Shown in pieces: positions 7,361-18,340 of a stretch of 64,000 bases of DNA; the first letter of the stretch is position 1, and every line of letters starts with the position of its first letter. The DNA is taken from contig JAJFJF010000017.1 of assembly GCA_021774255.1 (NCBI GenBank), positions 1-64,000 on the forward strand, given 5' to 3'. The stretch is from Gammaproteobacteria bacterium (GTDB lineage Bacteria > Pseudomonadota > Gammaproteobacteria > JAJFJF01). The position numbers and the translations under genes are program-made. The notes below the pieces were generated by a model. It searched no databases. It worked only from the letters and a program-made list of their open reading frames with translations, and was not told the DNA's origin.

Positions 7361-8302
7361 TTGAAAACCAAAAAAATCATCACATACCTCGGCTGGCTTA
7401 TCTCTATTGCTGCGCTCTGTTTTGTCGCTAGACAGTTTTATAGCCACCTTAACCAAATGCCGGCTCACTTTCCTTGGGAAGCAATTTTTACTGCCGCCCC
7501 ACTGGGTGCACTAGGATATTTTATCCTGCTGACTTTAATGGCCACCGCGTGGGGCACGCTCTTGCACCTCATCTCGAAAAAGAAATACCCGCTATTTGAT
7601 ATTTATAATATCTATGGTCGTTCACAAATTGCCAAATATTTACCTTCTAATGTACTGCATTTTGCAGGCCGGCAAATGTTGGGGAAAAAGCTCGCGTGGC
7701 AGCAAGGGGATATTGCACTGGCTTCCTTGCTTGAAATAATACTACTCTGCGCTGCCAGTATGCTTCTGGCCGGCGTCAGCGCACTCACCATCGGCCAGCG
7801 TGTCTTTGAGGTTGTGCCACCCAGCGTGGTCATTATTTTAACTTTTTTAGGATTTGTCACACTTTGGTTTTTGCTCAGCAAACTCAAAAAAATTCCTTTT
7901 ATCCCTTACACACTGAAAATACATCAATCCTCTGCCTTGTTTTCTATTAACATGCTACTCTGGAGCCTGGTCCAATACCTGCTTTTCTTCGTGGGTTGCA
8001 CCGTGATACTTGCCTTAATTTACCTGGGGTTTGATCTCCCACTTGATTACCACCGTGTTGCCCTTCTGGCTTATGGCTTTGCAATCTCTTGGCTCATTGG
8101 GTATGTGACGCCTTCCGCGCCAGGGGGGCTGGGTGTAAGAGAAGCTGTTTTTGTCTTACTGCTAGGCAGCACATTAGGGGAAGCGAATGCGGTTATGATT
8201 GCCGTGCTGTTCCGCCTGATGACGATTGTTGGTGATGTCTTATTTTTTGGCGTCGCGCTGGTAGTCAATCAAAAACGCACTGCCACCTGCCGCCAGGCTT
8301 AA
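7361..8302 (+). CDS. YbhN/UPF0104-type membrane protein (LPG synthase TM-like)
   Basis: The 313-residue protein has about eight transmembrane helices and the diagnostic sequence GYVTPSAPGGLGVREAVF near residues 247-264, which marks the lysylphosphatidylglycerol synthase transmembrane family (UPF0104/YbhN). Such proteins lacking a catalytic domain are thought to be lipid flippases or transporters. The only usable start is TTG at 7361, just six bases from the divergent gene's start, with no clear ribosome site, so the 5' end is uncertain. Its 3' end overlaps ubiB (convergent) by 63 bases. Context suggests a role in the same lipid/glycan modification module. Confidence 0.8.
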   Translation: MKTKKIITYLGWLISIAALCFVARQFYSHLNQMPAHFPWEAIFTAAPLGALGYFILLTLMATAWGTLLHLISKKKYPLFDIYNIYGRSQIAKYLPSNVLHFAGRQMLGKKLAWQQGDIALASLLEIILLCAASMLLAGVSALTIGQRVFEVVPPSVVIILTFLGFVTLWFLLSKLKKIPFIPYTLKIHQSSALFSINMLLWSLVQYLLFFVGCTVILALIYLGFDLPLDYHRVALLAYGFAISWLIGYVTPSAPGGLGVREAVFVLLLGSTLGEANAVMIAVLFRLMTIVGDVLFFGVALVVNQKRTATCRQA

Positions 8303-9931
8303 CCCCAATAATACCCAGCTTAGCGCGGGCACATCTTGCCAACTGACCATTTGTTGCATGCTATAAGTCACGCCTGCTGCAATGAGTAGCGCGATACTCA
8401 CAAACCCACAAAAATGACGGCGACGCTTGGTGCTGAACGACATCCGTTTTTGCGCAGCCGCTACTTTATTTGCAGATTGCATAGTGGCATGCTGTGGCGC
8501 TGCTGTGATTTTAGTCAGTGCGTCGTGCAGCAAACCAGGCAGCTCTGGCAGTTGATCAGCCCAATAAGGTGCTTGTTCACGTATTTTACGTAACAACGCG
8601 CGAGGCCCGAGCTGCTCTCTCGTCCAGCGCTCTAAAAAGGGTTGCGCGGTGGTCCATAAGTTTAAATCAGGGTAGAGCTCTCGGCCTAAGCCTTCAATGT
8701 TGAGTAATGTTTTTTGCAGTAACACCAATTGCGGTTGCACTTCCATATTAAAACGGCGTGACGTCTGAAATAACTTTAACAACGTTTGCCCAAATGAAAT
8801 ATCTTTGAGTGGTTGCGAAAAGATCGGTTCGCACACTGTGCGGATAGCCGATTCAAACGCTTCTACACGGGTATTGCCGGGCAGCCAGCCTGATTCAACA
8901 TGTAACTCTGCTACGCGATGATAATCTCGCTTAAAAAAGGCGAGTAAATTCTCAGCCAAGTAACGTTTATCTTCGTTGCTTAAGGATCCCATGATGCCAC
9001 AATCTAAGGCAATGTATTGCGGGTTCTCTGGGTTCTTTTTCGAAACAAAAATATTACCCGGATGCATATCGGCATGGAAAAAATTATCGCGAAATACTTG
9101 GGTAAAAAACACTTCCACGCCATTTTTCGCGAGTCGCTCAAGATGAATGCCTGCCACGTTTAATGCTTCAATATCATTGACGGGGATCCCGTCAATACGC
9201 TCCATGACCATGGCGCGTTTTTTGGCATACGGCCAGTAAATTTTAGGCACATATAACAACGGTGAATTTTCAAAGTTACGCCGCAATTGTGAGGTGCTGG
9301 CAGCTTCAAACACTAAATCTAATTCTGCAATAAGCTTTTGTTCAAATTCAGCCACAATCTCACGTGGACGCAATCGTCGAGCCACTTTTGAATAACGCTC
9401 TGCCAGTCTGGCAAATTGATAGAGTAGCGCAATATCGCGGAAAATGATTTCATCAATGCCAGGCCGCAAAACTTTGACGACGACTTCATCTCCCTTGTGC
9501 AACACAGCGGTATGCACTTGAGCAACTGACGCTGAGGCAAGTGGCACATCATCAAAATGTTTAAAGACCTCTGAAATGGTACAGCCGTATTCTTTTTCAA
9601 TAATGGCGCGTGCTTGCTCACTCGGAAACGGTGGCACTCTGCTTTGTAAATGTGCCAATTCATTGGCAATATCTTTTGGCAACAAATCACGCCGTGTTGA
9701 TAAGACTTGACCAAACTTTACAAAGATAGGGCCAAGCTCTTCCAGACTTTGTCGAATATGCTCACCGCGACTCGCTGTTTTATCACGCGTCCAATACCAA
9801 GGATTAAAATAAATTAAAAAACGTAACGGATGCAACCAGCGTGTCGTAAACGCTAGCTCATTAAGGCCATGGCGCATCAAGACAATATTGATGTGCGCGA
9901 GCCGAATAAATTGTTTGAATTGTTTTGTCAT
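8240..9931 (-). CDS. ubiB: UbiB, ubiquinone biosynthesis ABC1-type atypical kinase
   Basis: The 563-residue protein is UbiB, an ABC1/ADCK ATPase needed for aerobic ubiquinone synthesis, probably by extracting lipid intermediates. Seen are the family KxGQ motif in GPIFVKFGQVLSTRRDLLP near residues 68-86, VPPFP, the nucleotide-site region ASVAQVHTA with VVVKVLRPG, HADMHPGNIF and the metal-site ALDCGIMG. Two C-terminal helices (CGFVSIALLIAAGVTYSM and LSWVLLGLSLAAGGSAFLI) anchor it to the inner membrane. Its ATG overlaps the ubiJ stop by four bases; the order is ubiE-ubiJ-ubiB. Confidence 0.95.
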   Translation of the reverse strand: MTKQFKQFIRLAHINIVLMRHGLNELAFTTRWLHPLRFLIYFNPWYWTRDKTASRGEHIRQSLEELGPIFVKFGQVLSTRRDLLPKDIANELAHLQSRVPPFPSEQARAIIEKEYGCTISEVFKHFDDVPLASASVAQVHTAVLHKGDEVVVKVLRPGIDEIIFRDIALLYQFARLAERYSKVARRLRPREIVAEFEQKLIAELDLVFEAASTSQLRRNFENSPLLYVPKIYWPYAKKRAMVMERIDGIPVNDIEALNVAGIHLERLAKNGVEVFFTQVFRDNFFHADMHPGNIFVSKKNPENPQYIALDCGIMGSLSNEDKRYLAENLLAFFKRDYHRVAELHVESGWLPGNTRVEAFESAIRTVCEPIFSQPLKDISFGQTLLKLFQTSRRFNMEVQPQLVLLQKTLLNIEGLGRELYPDLNLWTTAQPFLERWTREQLGPRALLRKIREQAPYWADQLPELPGLLHDALTKITAAPQHATMQSANKVAAAQKRMSFSTKRRRHFCGFVSIALLIAAGVTYSMQQMVSWQDVPALSWVLLGLSLAAGGSAFLIDYQRDAKK

Positions 9932-10530
9932 GACACTCTATGCATCAATTGTGTAAGACGCGCAGCAAAGCGATCCGTATCCATGCGCAATTTGTTAACG
10001 TCAAAGAAAAAGTCGTTCATTTCCTCTCGCGGGGGCAGCAAGCGATACTCTTCTTGCAAGTATTCCCGACAGTTTTGTTGATTGACCGCTGCGGTTTGCC
10101 TGCCCCATTGCCATGCACTGCGCGTTGCCTTGCCAAGCGAGTGCGCCAAAGGGTCGCCTATCATACGCGAAAGTGGTTCTTCCCAATCAATATCAACTTG
10201 TTTGAAAATAGTTTGTAGCGTTTGTACAAAGTGTGAATCGCCTTCCAGGCTGATGCGCCCTGAGCCCAGGCTACCGCCACCCAGCAGCTGCAATAATACG
10301 AAGGTCGTGCCTCGCAGCGCAGCGTCTGGGTGTTCGACGGCTTCTGATGATAATTGTACGCCGCGGGCATTTGGCAAGAGATAAAGCGTCAACCCTAAAT
10401 CTGTCAGTGTCACTGACAAGATTTTGCCTTCTAAGGCCCCCATGTTTTCTAATGTATGTGGGTCCAGTTTAAGGACTTGATTAACAACGTGTGTTGCACC
10501 AGAGAGTAATAGCGAACTTAGTTTTTCCAT
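9928..10530 (-). CDS. ubiJ: UbiJ, SCP2-domain ubiquinone biosynthesis accessory factor
   Basis: The 200-residue protein sits between ubiE and ubiB, the invariant position of UbiJ. Its N-terminal half has SCP2 lipid-binding character (VLKLDPHTLENMGALEGKIL and LTLYLLPNA) and the C-terminal part forms helices that organise the soluble Ubi complex. The motif FVLLQLLGGGSLGSGRISLEGD is typical of this family. UbiJ binds ubiquinone intermediates as a scaffold. It is six bases after ubiE and overlaps ubiB by ATGA. Confidence 0.9.
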   Translation of the reverse strand: MEKLSSLLLSGATHVVNQVLKLDPHTLENMGALEGKILSVTLTDLGLTLYLLPNARGVQLSSEAVEHPDAALRGTTFVLLQLLGGGSLGSGRISLEGDSHFVQTLQTIFKQVDIDWEEPLSRMIGDPLAHSLGKATRSAWQWGRQTAAVNQQNCREYLQEEYRLLPPREEMNDFFFDVNKLRMDTDRFAARLTQLMHRVS

Positions 10531-10536
10531 GATAAC

Positions 10537-11289
10537 TTACGCTTTGATCCCACGGTGTAATGCCACAATACCCCCGCTCAGATTATGATACTGGCAGCGT
10601 TTAAAGCCGGCGGCTTCCATTTTTGTCTGCAAGCTTTTTTGATCCGGGTGCATGCGGATCGATTCAGCCAGATAGCGATAGCTCTCTGCGTCTTTTGCAA
10701 TCAGCTGGCCCATCCGTGGCAAAATCTTAAAGGAATAAAAATCGTATAACGGTTTTAAGCCCGGGAACGTTGGCTTGGAAAACTCTAACACACACAACTG
10801 CCCACCGGGTTTGAGCACACGCAGCATTGACTGTAACGCTGCGTCGATGTTTGTGACATTGCGCAAACCAAAGGCAATGGTAATACAATGAAAGGTATTG
10901 TCATCAAAGGGTAAGTTTTCAGCATCCGCTTGCACATACTCTACGTTACCGATAATGCCTTCATCAATTAAGCGGGCGCGCCCTTTGGCCAGCATAGACG
11001 CATTGATATCCGCCAGCACCACTTTGCCTTGTGGCCCCACCAGGCGGGCGAATTTTTTGGTGAGATCACCTGTGCCACCGGCAAGATCTAATACAGCCTG
11101 CCCAGGGCGCACATTCGCCACGTCAAGGGTAAAGCGCTTCCAGAGGCGATGAATACCGAGAGACATGACGTCATTCATGATGTCATAGTTATCAGCAACG
11201 GAATGAAATATATCGGCTACTTTGCCAGCTTTTTCATCCACGGGGACTGCTTGGTACCCGAAATGCGTTGTTTTTTTTGTTGGTTCCAT
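10537..11289 (-). CDS. ubiE: UbiE, demethylmenaquinone/2-methoxy-6-polyprenyl-1,4-benzoquinol methyltransferase
   Basis: The 250-residue SAM-dependent C-methyltransferase of quinone synthesis. It shows [17 protein letters not shown] and [18 protein letters not shown] at the N-terminus, SAM motif I in [15 protein letters not shown] near residues 65-79, and the second family signature [11 protein letters not shown]. Length and motifs match E. coli UbiE. It heads the ubiE-ubiJ-ubiB operon. Its upstream region carries two inverted copies of the dispersed palindromic repeat. Confidence 0.96.
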   Translation of the reverse strand: MEPTKKTTHFGYQAVPVDEKAGKVADIFHSVADNYDIMNDVMSLGIHRLWKRFTLDVANVRPGQAVLDLAGGTGDLTKKFARLVGPQGKVVLADINASMLAKGRARLIDEGIIGNVEYVQADAENLPFDDNTFHCITIAFGLRNVTNIDAALQSMLRVLKPGGQLCVLEFSKPTFPGLKPLYDFYSFKILPRMGQLIAKDAESYRYLAESIRMHPDQKSLQTKMEAAGFKRCQYHNLSGGIVALHRGIKA

Positions 11290-11350
11290 ACAGGCTTGTT
11301 TGTCTTTTAAAATAAACGAAGATTAGCCGAATCCTCTGCTCCTAACAGCC

Positions 11351-11391
11351 CCCCCCTCTCCCCTCAAAGGGGAGAGGGCCGGGGTGAGGGG
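11351..11391. repeat. REP-like palindrome, copy 2
   Basis: CCCCTCTCCCC and GGGGAGAGGG face each other around a short TCAAA loop and are followed by the GGGGTGAGGGG tail, that is, the family's lead-in on the opposite strand. It lies between hslU and ubiE, in inverse orientation to the next copy. Confidence 0.8.
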
Positions 11392-11436
11392 TTATTTTCT
11401 TTGTGACGCTAGTGTAGTTTGTTGCCCAGGCGTGTA

Positions 11437-11475
11437 CCCCCTCACCCTACCCCTCTCCCCCAAGGGGGAGAGGGG
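11437..11475. repeat. REP-like palindrome, copy 3
   Basis: CCCCCTCACCCTACCCCTCTCCCC meets GGGGGAGAGGGG. Together with copy 2 it makes a head-to-head pair separated by about 45 bases just after hslU, a typical arrangement of REP-like pairs, and it may also act as a barrier between the two operons. Confidence 0.8.
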
Positions 11476-11514
11476 ATCTAGTTAGTTATAACAAGATACA
11501 TTCAAACGCTCATA

Positions 11515-12837
11515 CTACAGGATGTATCTGGTGAGATCTTCGTCTTTCACCAATTCACCCAAATGCTCATCAACATAAGCCGCATCAATCACAATGGTTT
11601 CACCCCCTTTATCGGTCGCCTCAAACGAAATGGTTTCAAGTAACCGTTCTACCACCGTGTGCAAGCGGCGCGCACCGATGTTTTCGGTGCGTTCATTAAT
11701 CTGCCATGAGACTTCGGCGATACGTTTAATAGCATCTTCCAAAAATTCCAGCTTGACGTTTTCTGTTTCCATCAGCGCCGTGTATTGCTTGGTGAGTGAG
11801 GCGTCAGGCTCCGTTAAAATGCGCATGAAATCTTCTGGCTGCAGCGCACTGAGTTCCACACGGATAGGCAAACGACCTTGTAGCTCAGGCACAAGGTCAG
11901 ATGGCTTAGACATATGAAATGCGCCTGATGCAATAAATAAAATATGATCGGTTTTGATCATGCCAAATTTAGTGGTCACCGTGCAGCCTTCTACCAACGG
12001 TAACAAATCACGCTGCACCCCTTCCCGTGAGATATCTGCACCGCCATGTTCACTGCGGTGCGCGACTTTATCGATTTCATCTAAAAAGACAATGCCGTTT
12101 TGCTCCACATTGCTCATGGCGGTGGTTTTAATTTCATCCATGTTCATTAATTTGTCGGCCGCTTCTTCCGTCAATGCTTTAAACGCATCTTTAATTTTCA
12201 TGCGGCGTGTTTTCTTTTTATCGCCACCCATATTCTGAAACATGGACTGCAATTGGCTGGTCATTTCTTCCATGCCCGGCGGCGCCATGATTTCAACGCC
12301 CACCGCACTCATTGAAATATCGAGTTCAATTTCTTTGTCATCCAACTGCCCTTCACGCAGCTGCTTGCGAAAAACTTGTCGTGCACTAGAGTCGCTATCC
12401 GTGGCTTGCTCACCCCCACGGGCAGGTGGCAACAGCACATCTAAAATACGCTCTTCCGCAATTTCTTCTGCACGGGATTTCACTTTTCGCCGACCTGCTT
12501 CGCGTGCGTCTTTGATAGCAATATCCGCTAGATCACGAATAATAGACTCCACATCCCGGCCCACATAGCCAACCTCGGTAAATTTAGTGGCTTCGACTTT
12601 AATAAAAGGCGCTTCGGCCAATTTGGCCAAGCGACGTGCGATCTCTGTTTTACCCACACCGGTGGGACCAATCATGAGAATATTTTTAGGCATGATCTCC
12701 GCACGTAAATTTTCATCCACACGCATGCGTCGCCATCGATTACGCAAGGCAATCGCAACTGAGCGCTTGGCATCCGCCTGCCCAATAATGTGTTTGTCTA
12801 GCTCTTCTACAATTTCTCTCGGCGTCATGTGTGACAT
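11515..12837 (-). CDS. hslU: HslU, ATPase subunit of the HslVU protease
   Basis: The 440-residue AAA+ unfoldase starts [20 protein letters not shown]. The Walker A is [16 protein letters not shown], the Walker B is [10 protein letters not shown], and the extended I domain follows [17 protein letters not shown]. The C-terminus (EDLTRYIL) inserts into HslV and activates it. I choose the ATG at 12837, eight bases after the hslV stop, because it aligns with E. coli HslU; an upstream start would overlap hslV. It is the promoter-distal gene of argS-ftsN-like-hslV-hslU. Confidence 0.96.
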   Translation of the reverse strand: MSHMTPREIVEELDKHIIGQADAKRSVAIALRNRWRRMRVDENLRAEIMPKNILMIGPTGVGKTEIARRLAKLAEAPFIKVEATKFTEVGYVGRDVESIIRDLADIAIKDAREAGRRKVKSRAEEIAEERILDVLLPPARGGEQATDSDSSARQVFRKQLREGQLDDKEIELDISMSAVGVEIMAPPGMEEMTSQLQSMFQNMGGDKKKTRRMKIKDAFKALTEEAADKLMNMDEIKTTAMSNVEQNGIVFLDEIDKVAHRSEHGGADISREGVQRDLLPLVEGCTVTTKFGMIKTDHILFIASGAFHMSKPSDLVPELQGRLPIRVELSALQPEDFMRILTEPDASLTKQYTALMETENVKLEFLEDAIKRIAEVSWQINERTENIGARRLHTVVERLLETISFEATDKGGETIVIDAAYVDEHLGELVKDEDLTRYIL

Positions 12838-12844
12838 ATTACTG

Positions 12845-13381
12845 TTAACCCAACTCTTCAATTACACGATTATGATTAGTATAAATACAAATATCTGCTG
12901 CAACAGATAAGCCTTTTTCGACAATGGTGCGCGCATCCAGCTCTGTGTTTTCTAAGAGCGCCCTTGCAGCGGCTTGCGCAAAAGGCCCACCGGAACCGAT
13001 AGCCACCATCCCCTCTTCTGGCTCAATCACATCACCATTGCCGGTGATGATAAGTGAGGCTGTTTCGTCAGCTACCACTAACATCGCTTCTAAACGGCGT
13101 AGCATGCGATCGGTGCGCCAGTCTTTTGCCAAATCAACAGCAGAACGGGTTAAGTGCCCTTGATGTTTTTCAAGCTTTGTTTCAAAACGCTCAAATAAGG
13201 TAAATGCGTCAGCAGTCCCCCCCGCAAAACCACCGATCACTTTATCTTTGTAAAGGCGCCGCACTTTTCGGGCACCGTGTTTCATGACGGTGTTGCCCAA
13301 CGTCACTTGACCGTCTGCCCCAATCACCACTTTACCATTACGACGCACCGATAAAACGGTTGTGCCTCTAAATTGTTCCAC
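12845..13381 (-). CDS. hslV: HslV, peptidase subunit of the HslVU protease
   Basis: The 178-residue proteasome-like peptidase forms the double-hexamer core that HslU feeds. MEQFRG precedes the Thr-Thr (TTVLSVRR), so a six-residue propeptide is probably removed to expose the catalytic N-terminal Thr. Other landmarks are [33 protein letters not shown] and [15 protein letters not shown]. It lies seven bases before hslU, consistent with an operon and possible heat-shock regulation, though no sigma-32 promoter was identified. Confidence 0.96.
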   Translation of the reverse strand: MEQFRGTTVLSVRRNGKVVIGADGQVTLGNTVMKHGARKVRRLYKDKVIGGFAGGTADAFTLFERFETKLEKHQGHLTRSAVDLAKDWRTDRMLRRLEAMLVVADETASLIITGNGDVIEPEEGMVAIGSGGPFAQAAARALLENTELDARTIVEKGLSVAADICIYTNHNRVIEELG

Positions 13382-13383
13382 TT

Positions 13384-13998
13384 TTATGCTCCTGATTCAC
13401 TTTCGTCCAGCGTCACCTGAACCAACAAACTCTCAACCTGATCGTCTTGTAAACGACGGCGCTCGCGATCCGCATCACGCCTCGTTGCATAAGGCCCAAC
13501 ACGTACACGATGCCACTGCGTGCCCGCTTGTGTGCCTGTGGTTTCGATATGCGCTTCAAACCCTAACAACGCCAAACTTGCTTTTAAACTGTCTGCATCA
13601 TCAAAATCTCTAAACGAACCGATTTGCAATACATACACCACCGCCAAGCCTTCCGTGTCTTCCAAACGATCATCAAAGACTTCCACTTCAATCTGCATAT
13701 CTGGCAAGATTTTATAAAAATCAAATCGCGGCGTTTGTGGGCCTTCCTCTTCTTCCACCACAACGGTTTCATTCACGGCAAGTGGCACTGGCATTTGCTG
13801 CGCACCACGCGATTTCAAATAACTCATCAGTACAATAAAGGCCATTAAGGCAATGCCAACGACCAGCCATAATTTAAGCGACTTGGACGAAGCTGTCGAA
13901 CTGACGCGGGCACCTTGATTTCCTCGACGGCGCGGCGTGCTTTTGTAGCGTGTATTTAATCCGCGACCGCGGCGTTTTTTTGCGTAATCTCGTGTCAT
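13384..13998 (-). CDS. FtsN-like SPOR-domain protein
   Basis: The 204-residue bitopic protein has a very basic cytoplasmic N-terminus ([24 protein letters not shown]), one helix near residues 45-62 ([19 protein letters not shown]), and a C-terminal SPOR domain ([21 protein letters not shown] to the end) that binds denuded septal peptidoglycan. This is the plan of FtsN, the late divisome activator, and the position between argS and hslV is the gammaproteobacterial ftsN locus. The linker is shorter than in E. coli FtsN (319 residues). Confidence 0.85.
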   Translation of the reverse strand: MTRDYAKKRRGRGLNTRYKSTPRRRGNQGARVSSTASSKSLKLWLVVGIALMAFIVLMSYLKSRGAQQMPVPLAVNETVVVEEEEGPQTPRFDFYKILPDMQIEVEVFDDRLEDTEGLAVVYVLQIGSFRDFDDADSLKASLALLGFEAHIETTGTQAGTQWHRVRVGPYATRRDADRERRRLQDDQVESLLVQVTLDESESGA

Positions 13999-14000
13999 GG

Positions 14001-15773
14001 TTACATCGATTCAGGGGCGTTCACACCCAGTAACGTTAATCCATTGGCCAAGACTTGCTTGACCGCCATGATTAAACTTAAACGGGCATTGCGCAGTGCG
14101 CTGTCTTCAATAATAAAAGTATGCGCATTGTAATAGGTATGAAACGATTGGGCTAGCGTCTGCAAGAAATGCGCCACCACATGTGGCTCATAGCGTATCG
14201 CCGCACTTTCCAATAATTCAGGGTAATGTGATAAATGAGACATGAGTTCCGTTTCATGTGCTTCAACAAGCTTATCTAAATTTGCCAAGCCGGCTTCTTT
14301 ATCCCATGTCAGATCTTTTTGTTGCAGCTGCTGCTGCACACTGCAGATCCGCGCATGGGCGTATTGAATATAATACAGTGGGTTGTCATTCGATTGTGAC
14401 TTGGCCAACTCCAAATCAAAATCCATATGCTGTTCATGTTTGCGCAACACATAAAAAAAGCGCGCGGCATCAGAGCCTACTTCTTCACGCAACTCGCGCA
14501 AGGTCACAAATTCACCGCTACGCGTTGACATTTGCACGCGCTCTTTACCGCGATACAACACCGCAAACTGCACCAGCAATGGCTTTAACAAATCTTTTGG
14601 CACGCCGGCGGCTTGTAAGCTGCCTTGTACACGCGGCATATAGCCGTGATGATCGGCGCCCATGACATCGAGTAAGGTACTGAACCCACGTTCCACTTTA
14701 TTTAAATGGTACGCAACATCCACACCAAAATAAGTGGGGTCGCCATTGGCACGCACTAACACACGATCTTTTTCATCGCCAAAATCAGTTGCCCGAAACC
14801 ACAGTGCGCCTGCTTCCTCAAATACGCAGTCATTTTTCTTGAGCATATCGATTGCATGCTGCACCGCGCCTGTCTCGCGCAAACTGCGCTCTGAAAACCA
14901 ATTTTGATAATGCACACCAAACTCGCCCAAGTCATCACGGATATCACTTAAGATACTCTCAAGTGTTTTATCTAGAATCTTGCGATAATCTTGCTCGCCC
15001 AATAATTTTTTCGCGGTTTGAATTAAGGCATCAATGTGCGCTTCTTTATCACCTTCACCGCTGCCCTCTTCAACTTCATCCGCAGGCAATGTTGGCAAGA
15101 TGGCACGTAAAGCATGATCAAAGGCCTCACCGTGCTCCGCTTTAAGCGCCTGTGCAATCTCTTTTATATAGTCGCCACGGTAGCCGTTGCTTGGGAAAGG
15201 GTGCGCATGCCCACAGGCTTCCAAGTAACGCAACCACACACTGGTCGCCAAAATATCCATCTGCCGGCCCGCATCGTTCACGTAGTATTCACGGTGCACA
15301 TCAAAACCAGCTGCTTCCAATAAATCACTGACTGCCGCGCCGTAAGCCGCGCCGCGCCCATGCCCTACGTGCAGGGGCCCAGTGGGGTTCGCTGAGACAA
15401 ACTCGACAATCACCTTTTGGCCATTGCCCACCTGCGAGCGCCCGTAGGCTTGCCCTGCGGCAAGCACCTCTTCCACCACGGCAAATTGCGCAGCGTGATG
15501 CACATGGAAATTCATAAAGCCCGGGCCGGCAATGTCGATTTTCTCGACGTGCTCTGAGGCCGGCAGTGCTTGAATAATTTTGTCAGCCAACTCTCTTGGG
15601 TTGCATTTTGCTTGTTTGGCAAGCGCCATCGCAATATTGCAGGCAAAATCGCCGTGCTCAGGGTTACGGGTGCGCTCAATTTGAATTTTGATATCGCAGT
15701 CAGCGGGCAATTCCTGCGCTTGCTGCAGTGCGTGCACCGCAGCGGCCACTAAATGACTAAGATGTTGTTTCAT
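14001..15773 (-). CDS. argS: Arginyl-tRNA synthetase
   Basis: The 590-residue class I synthetase charges tRNA-Arg. The N-terminal Add1 domain precedes the HIGH-equivalent motif in [19 protein letters not shown] near residues 125-143. [13 protein letters not shown] stands at the KMSK loop position, and the DALR anticodon domain ends the protein. I start at the ATG 15773 (MKQHLSHLV) because it matches the family's N-terminus; the frame upstream to 15863 lacks family similarity. It heads the operon argS, SPOR protein, hslV, hslU. Confidence 0.95.
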   Translation of the reverse strand: MKQHLSHLVAAAVHALQQAQELPADCDIKIQIERTRNPEHGDFACNIAMALAKQAKCNPRELADKIIQALPASEHVEKIDIAGPGFMNFHVHHAAQFAVVEEVLAAGQAYGRSQVGNGQKVIVEFVSANPTGPLHVGHGRGAAYGAAVSDLLEAAGFDVHREYYVNDAGRQMDILATSVWLRYLEACGHAHPFPSNGYRGDYIKEIAQALKAEHGEAFDHALRAILPTLPADEVEEGSGEGDKEAHIDALIQTAKKLLGEQDYRKILDKTLESILSDIRDDLGEFGVHYQNWFSERSLRETGAVQHAIDMLKKNDCVFEEAGALWFRATDFGDEKDRVLVRANGDPTYFGVDVAYHLNKVERGFSTLLDVMGADHHGYMPRVQGSLQAAGVPKDLLKPLLVQFAVLYRGKERVQMSTRSGEFVTLRELREEVGSDAARFFYVLRKHEQHMDFDLELAKSQSNDNPLYYIQYAHARICSVQQQLQQKDLTWDKEAGLANLDKLVEAHETELMSHLSHYPELLESAAIRYEPHVVAHFLQTLAQSFHTYYNAHTFIIEDSALRNARLSLIMAVKQVLANGLTLLGVNAPESM

Positions 15774-15851
15774 TAACGAGTTGTGCCTCAATCTCAACTT
15801 ATCGTTTGCACCGATCATACCAAAATTACTCGTTACGTGCTGAAAATCCAT

Positions 15852-15880
15852 TTGCCCGTTCACACCCTCTTCCGTATAGT
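15852..15880 (+). promoter_or_regulatory. Putative sigma-70 promoter of thiC
   Basis: TTGCCC (15852-15857) and TATAGT (15875-15880) are separated by 17 bases, predicting a start near 15887 and a leader of about 60 bases before the thiC ATG. No CTGAGA thi-box segment is visible, so a TPP riboswitch does not fit in this leader. Confidence 0.5.
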
Positions 15881-15885
15881 ATTAG

Positions 15886-17787
<1,902 letters not shown>

Positions 17788-17828
17788 GCTTTCACCGCTC
17801 CCGCACGGCACAATTTTAAAAGAATCGC

Positions 17829-17857
17829 TCTCCCTCTCCCCGCTAAGGGGGGAGGGG
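17829..17857. repeat. REP-like palindrome, copy 4 (partial)
   Basis: CTCCCTCTCCCC is followed by GGGGGGAGGGG around the loop GCTAA. A solitary half arm, AACCCTCTCCCCC, occurs at about 17944-17957. Together they mark a decayed repeat pair downstream of thiC. The rest of 17858-18130 is AT-rich and shows no gene. Confidence 0.7.
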
Positions 17858-18133
17858 TTATTTTCTTAACGCCTATCTAACCAAGAGTTACTATCAAAAT
17901 CACAATAGCTAACAAACAGTTATTTTATCGCTCTGCCTCTACTTTAACCCTCTCCCCCACGCTTTTTGCTCAGCTATTTTGACACACCCTTGTGCGAGAT
18001 CTCTCAAAGGCATGTAGGGTTTAACAGCTTCGTGTAATGCTATTTAAACCCATCTTTAAAACAAAAACAATGTAACGCTATGTTTTACAACAATTTTTAA
18101 AAATAGCACTTTGCCCATCACTTCAAGATTTTC

Positions 18134-18183
18134 TCGAAGTGAGCGCTTACATCGCTTGTTAATCCTGCCTCAGAGACTACAAT
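18134..18183 (+). promoter_or_regulatory. GacA/UvrY-type box and promoter of the Rsm-like sRNA
   Basis: TCGAAG-N6-CTTACA at 18134-18151 matches ten of twelve conserved positions of the GacA/UvrY upstream sequence (TGTAAG-N6-CTTACA) that drives rsm/csr sRNA genes. Downstream, TTGTTA (18156-18161) and TACAAT (18178-18183) form a promoter with a 16-base spacer, giving a start near 18190. The box would be centred about 48 bases upstream of that start. Confidence 0.6.
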
Positions 18184-18189
18184 TGCTAA

Positions 18190-18322
18190 CATGATTTCCA
18201 CGGAATGGAATCAGCGCAAAGCCAAGGATTGGCGACCTACGCAAGGAAGTGTAGGGAGTGCAAAGGACTGCACACACACACCCGAAAGCCGCCAAGGATT
18301 GGCCGCTTTCGGGTTTTTTTTT
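18190..18322 (+). ncRNA. RsmY/RsmZ/CsrB-type CsrA-binding sRNA
   Basis: About 130 bases without an ORF fold into five consecutive hairpins, each displaying GGA in the loop. They are: 18193-18212, loop CGGAA; 18221-18233, stem GCC/GGC, loop AAGGATT; 18236-18255, stem CCTACGC/GTGTAGG, loop AAGGAA; 18258-18273, stem GTGCA/TGCAC, loop AAGGAC; and the terminator hairpin with apical GCC-AAGGATT-GGC. A(A)GGA in hairpin loops is the CsrA/RsmA binding element, and multi-GGA RNAs of this size sequester CsrA. A GacA/UvrY-like box upstream and an intrinsic terminator support an independent gene. Confidence 0.85.
18281..18322 (+). terminator. Intrinsic terminator of the Rsm-like sRNA
   Basis: The nine-base arms CCCGAAAGC and GCTTTCGGG enclose an apical GGA stem-loop and are followed by nine T. 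It stands 19 bases from the convergent SIMPL-protein stop codon and may serve that gene as well. Confidence 0.9.
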
Positions 18323-18340
18323 GCCTATTCTTTTTCGCTT

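Noticed and set aside
18071-18092. TGTAA...TTTACA dyad upstream of the Rsm-like sRNA
   Set aside because: It could be a second distal regulator site, but spacing (N8-9) departs from the GacA box, so it was not annotated.
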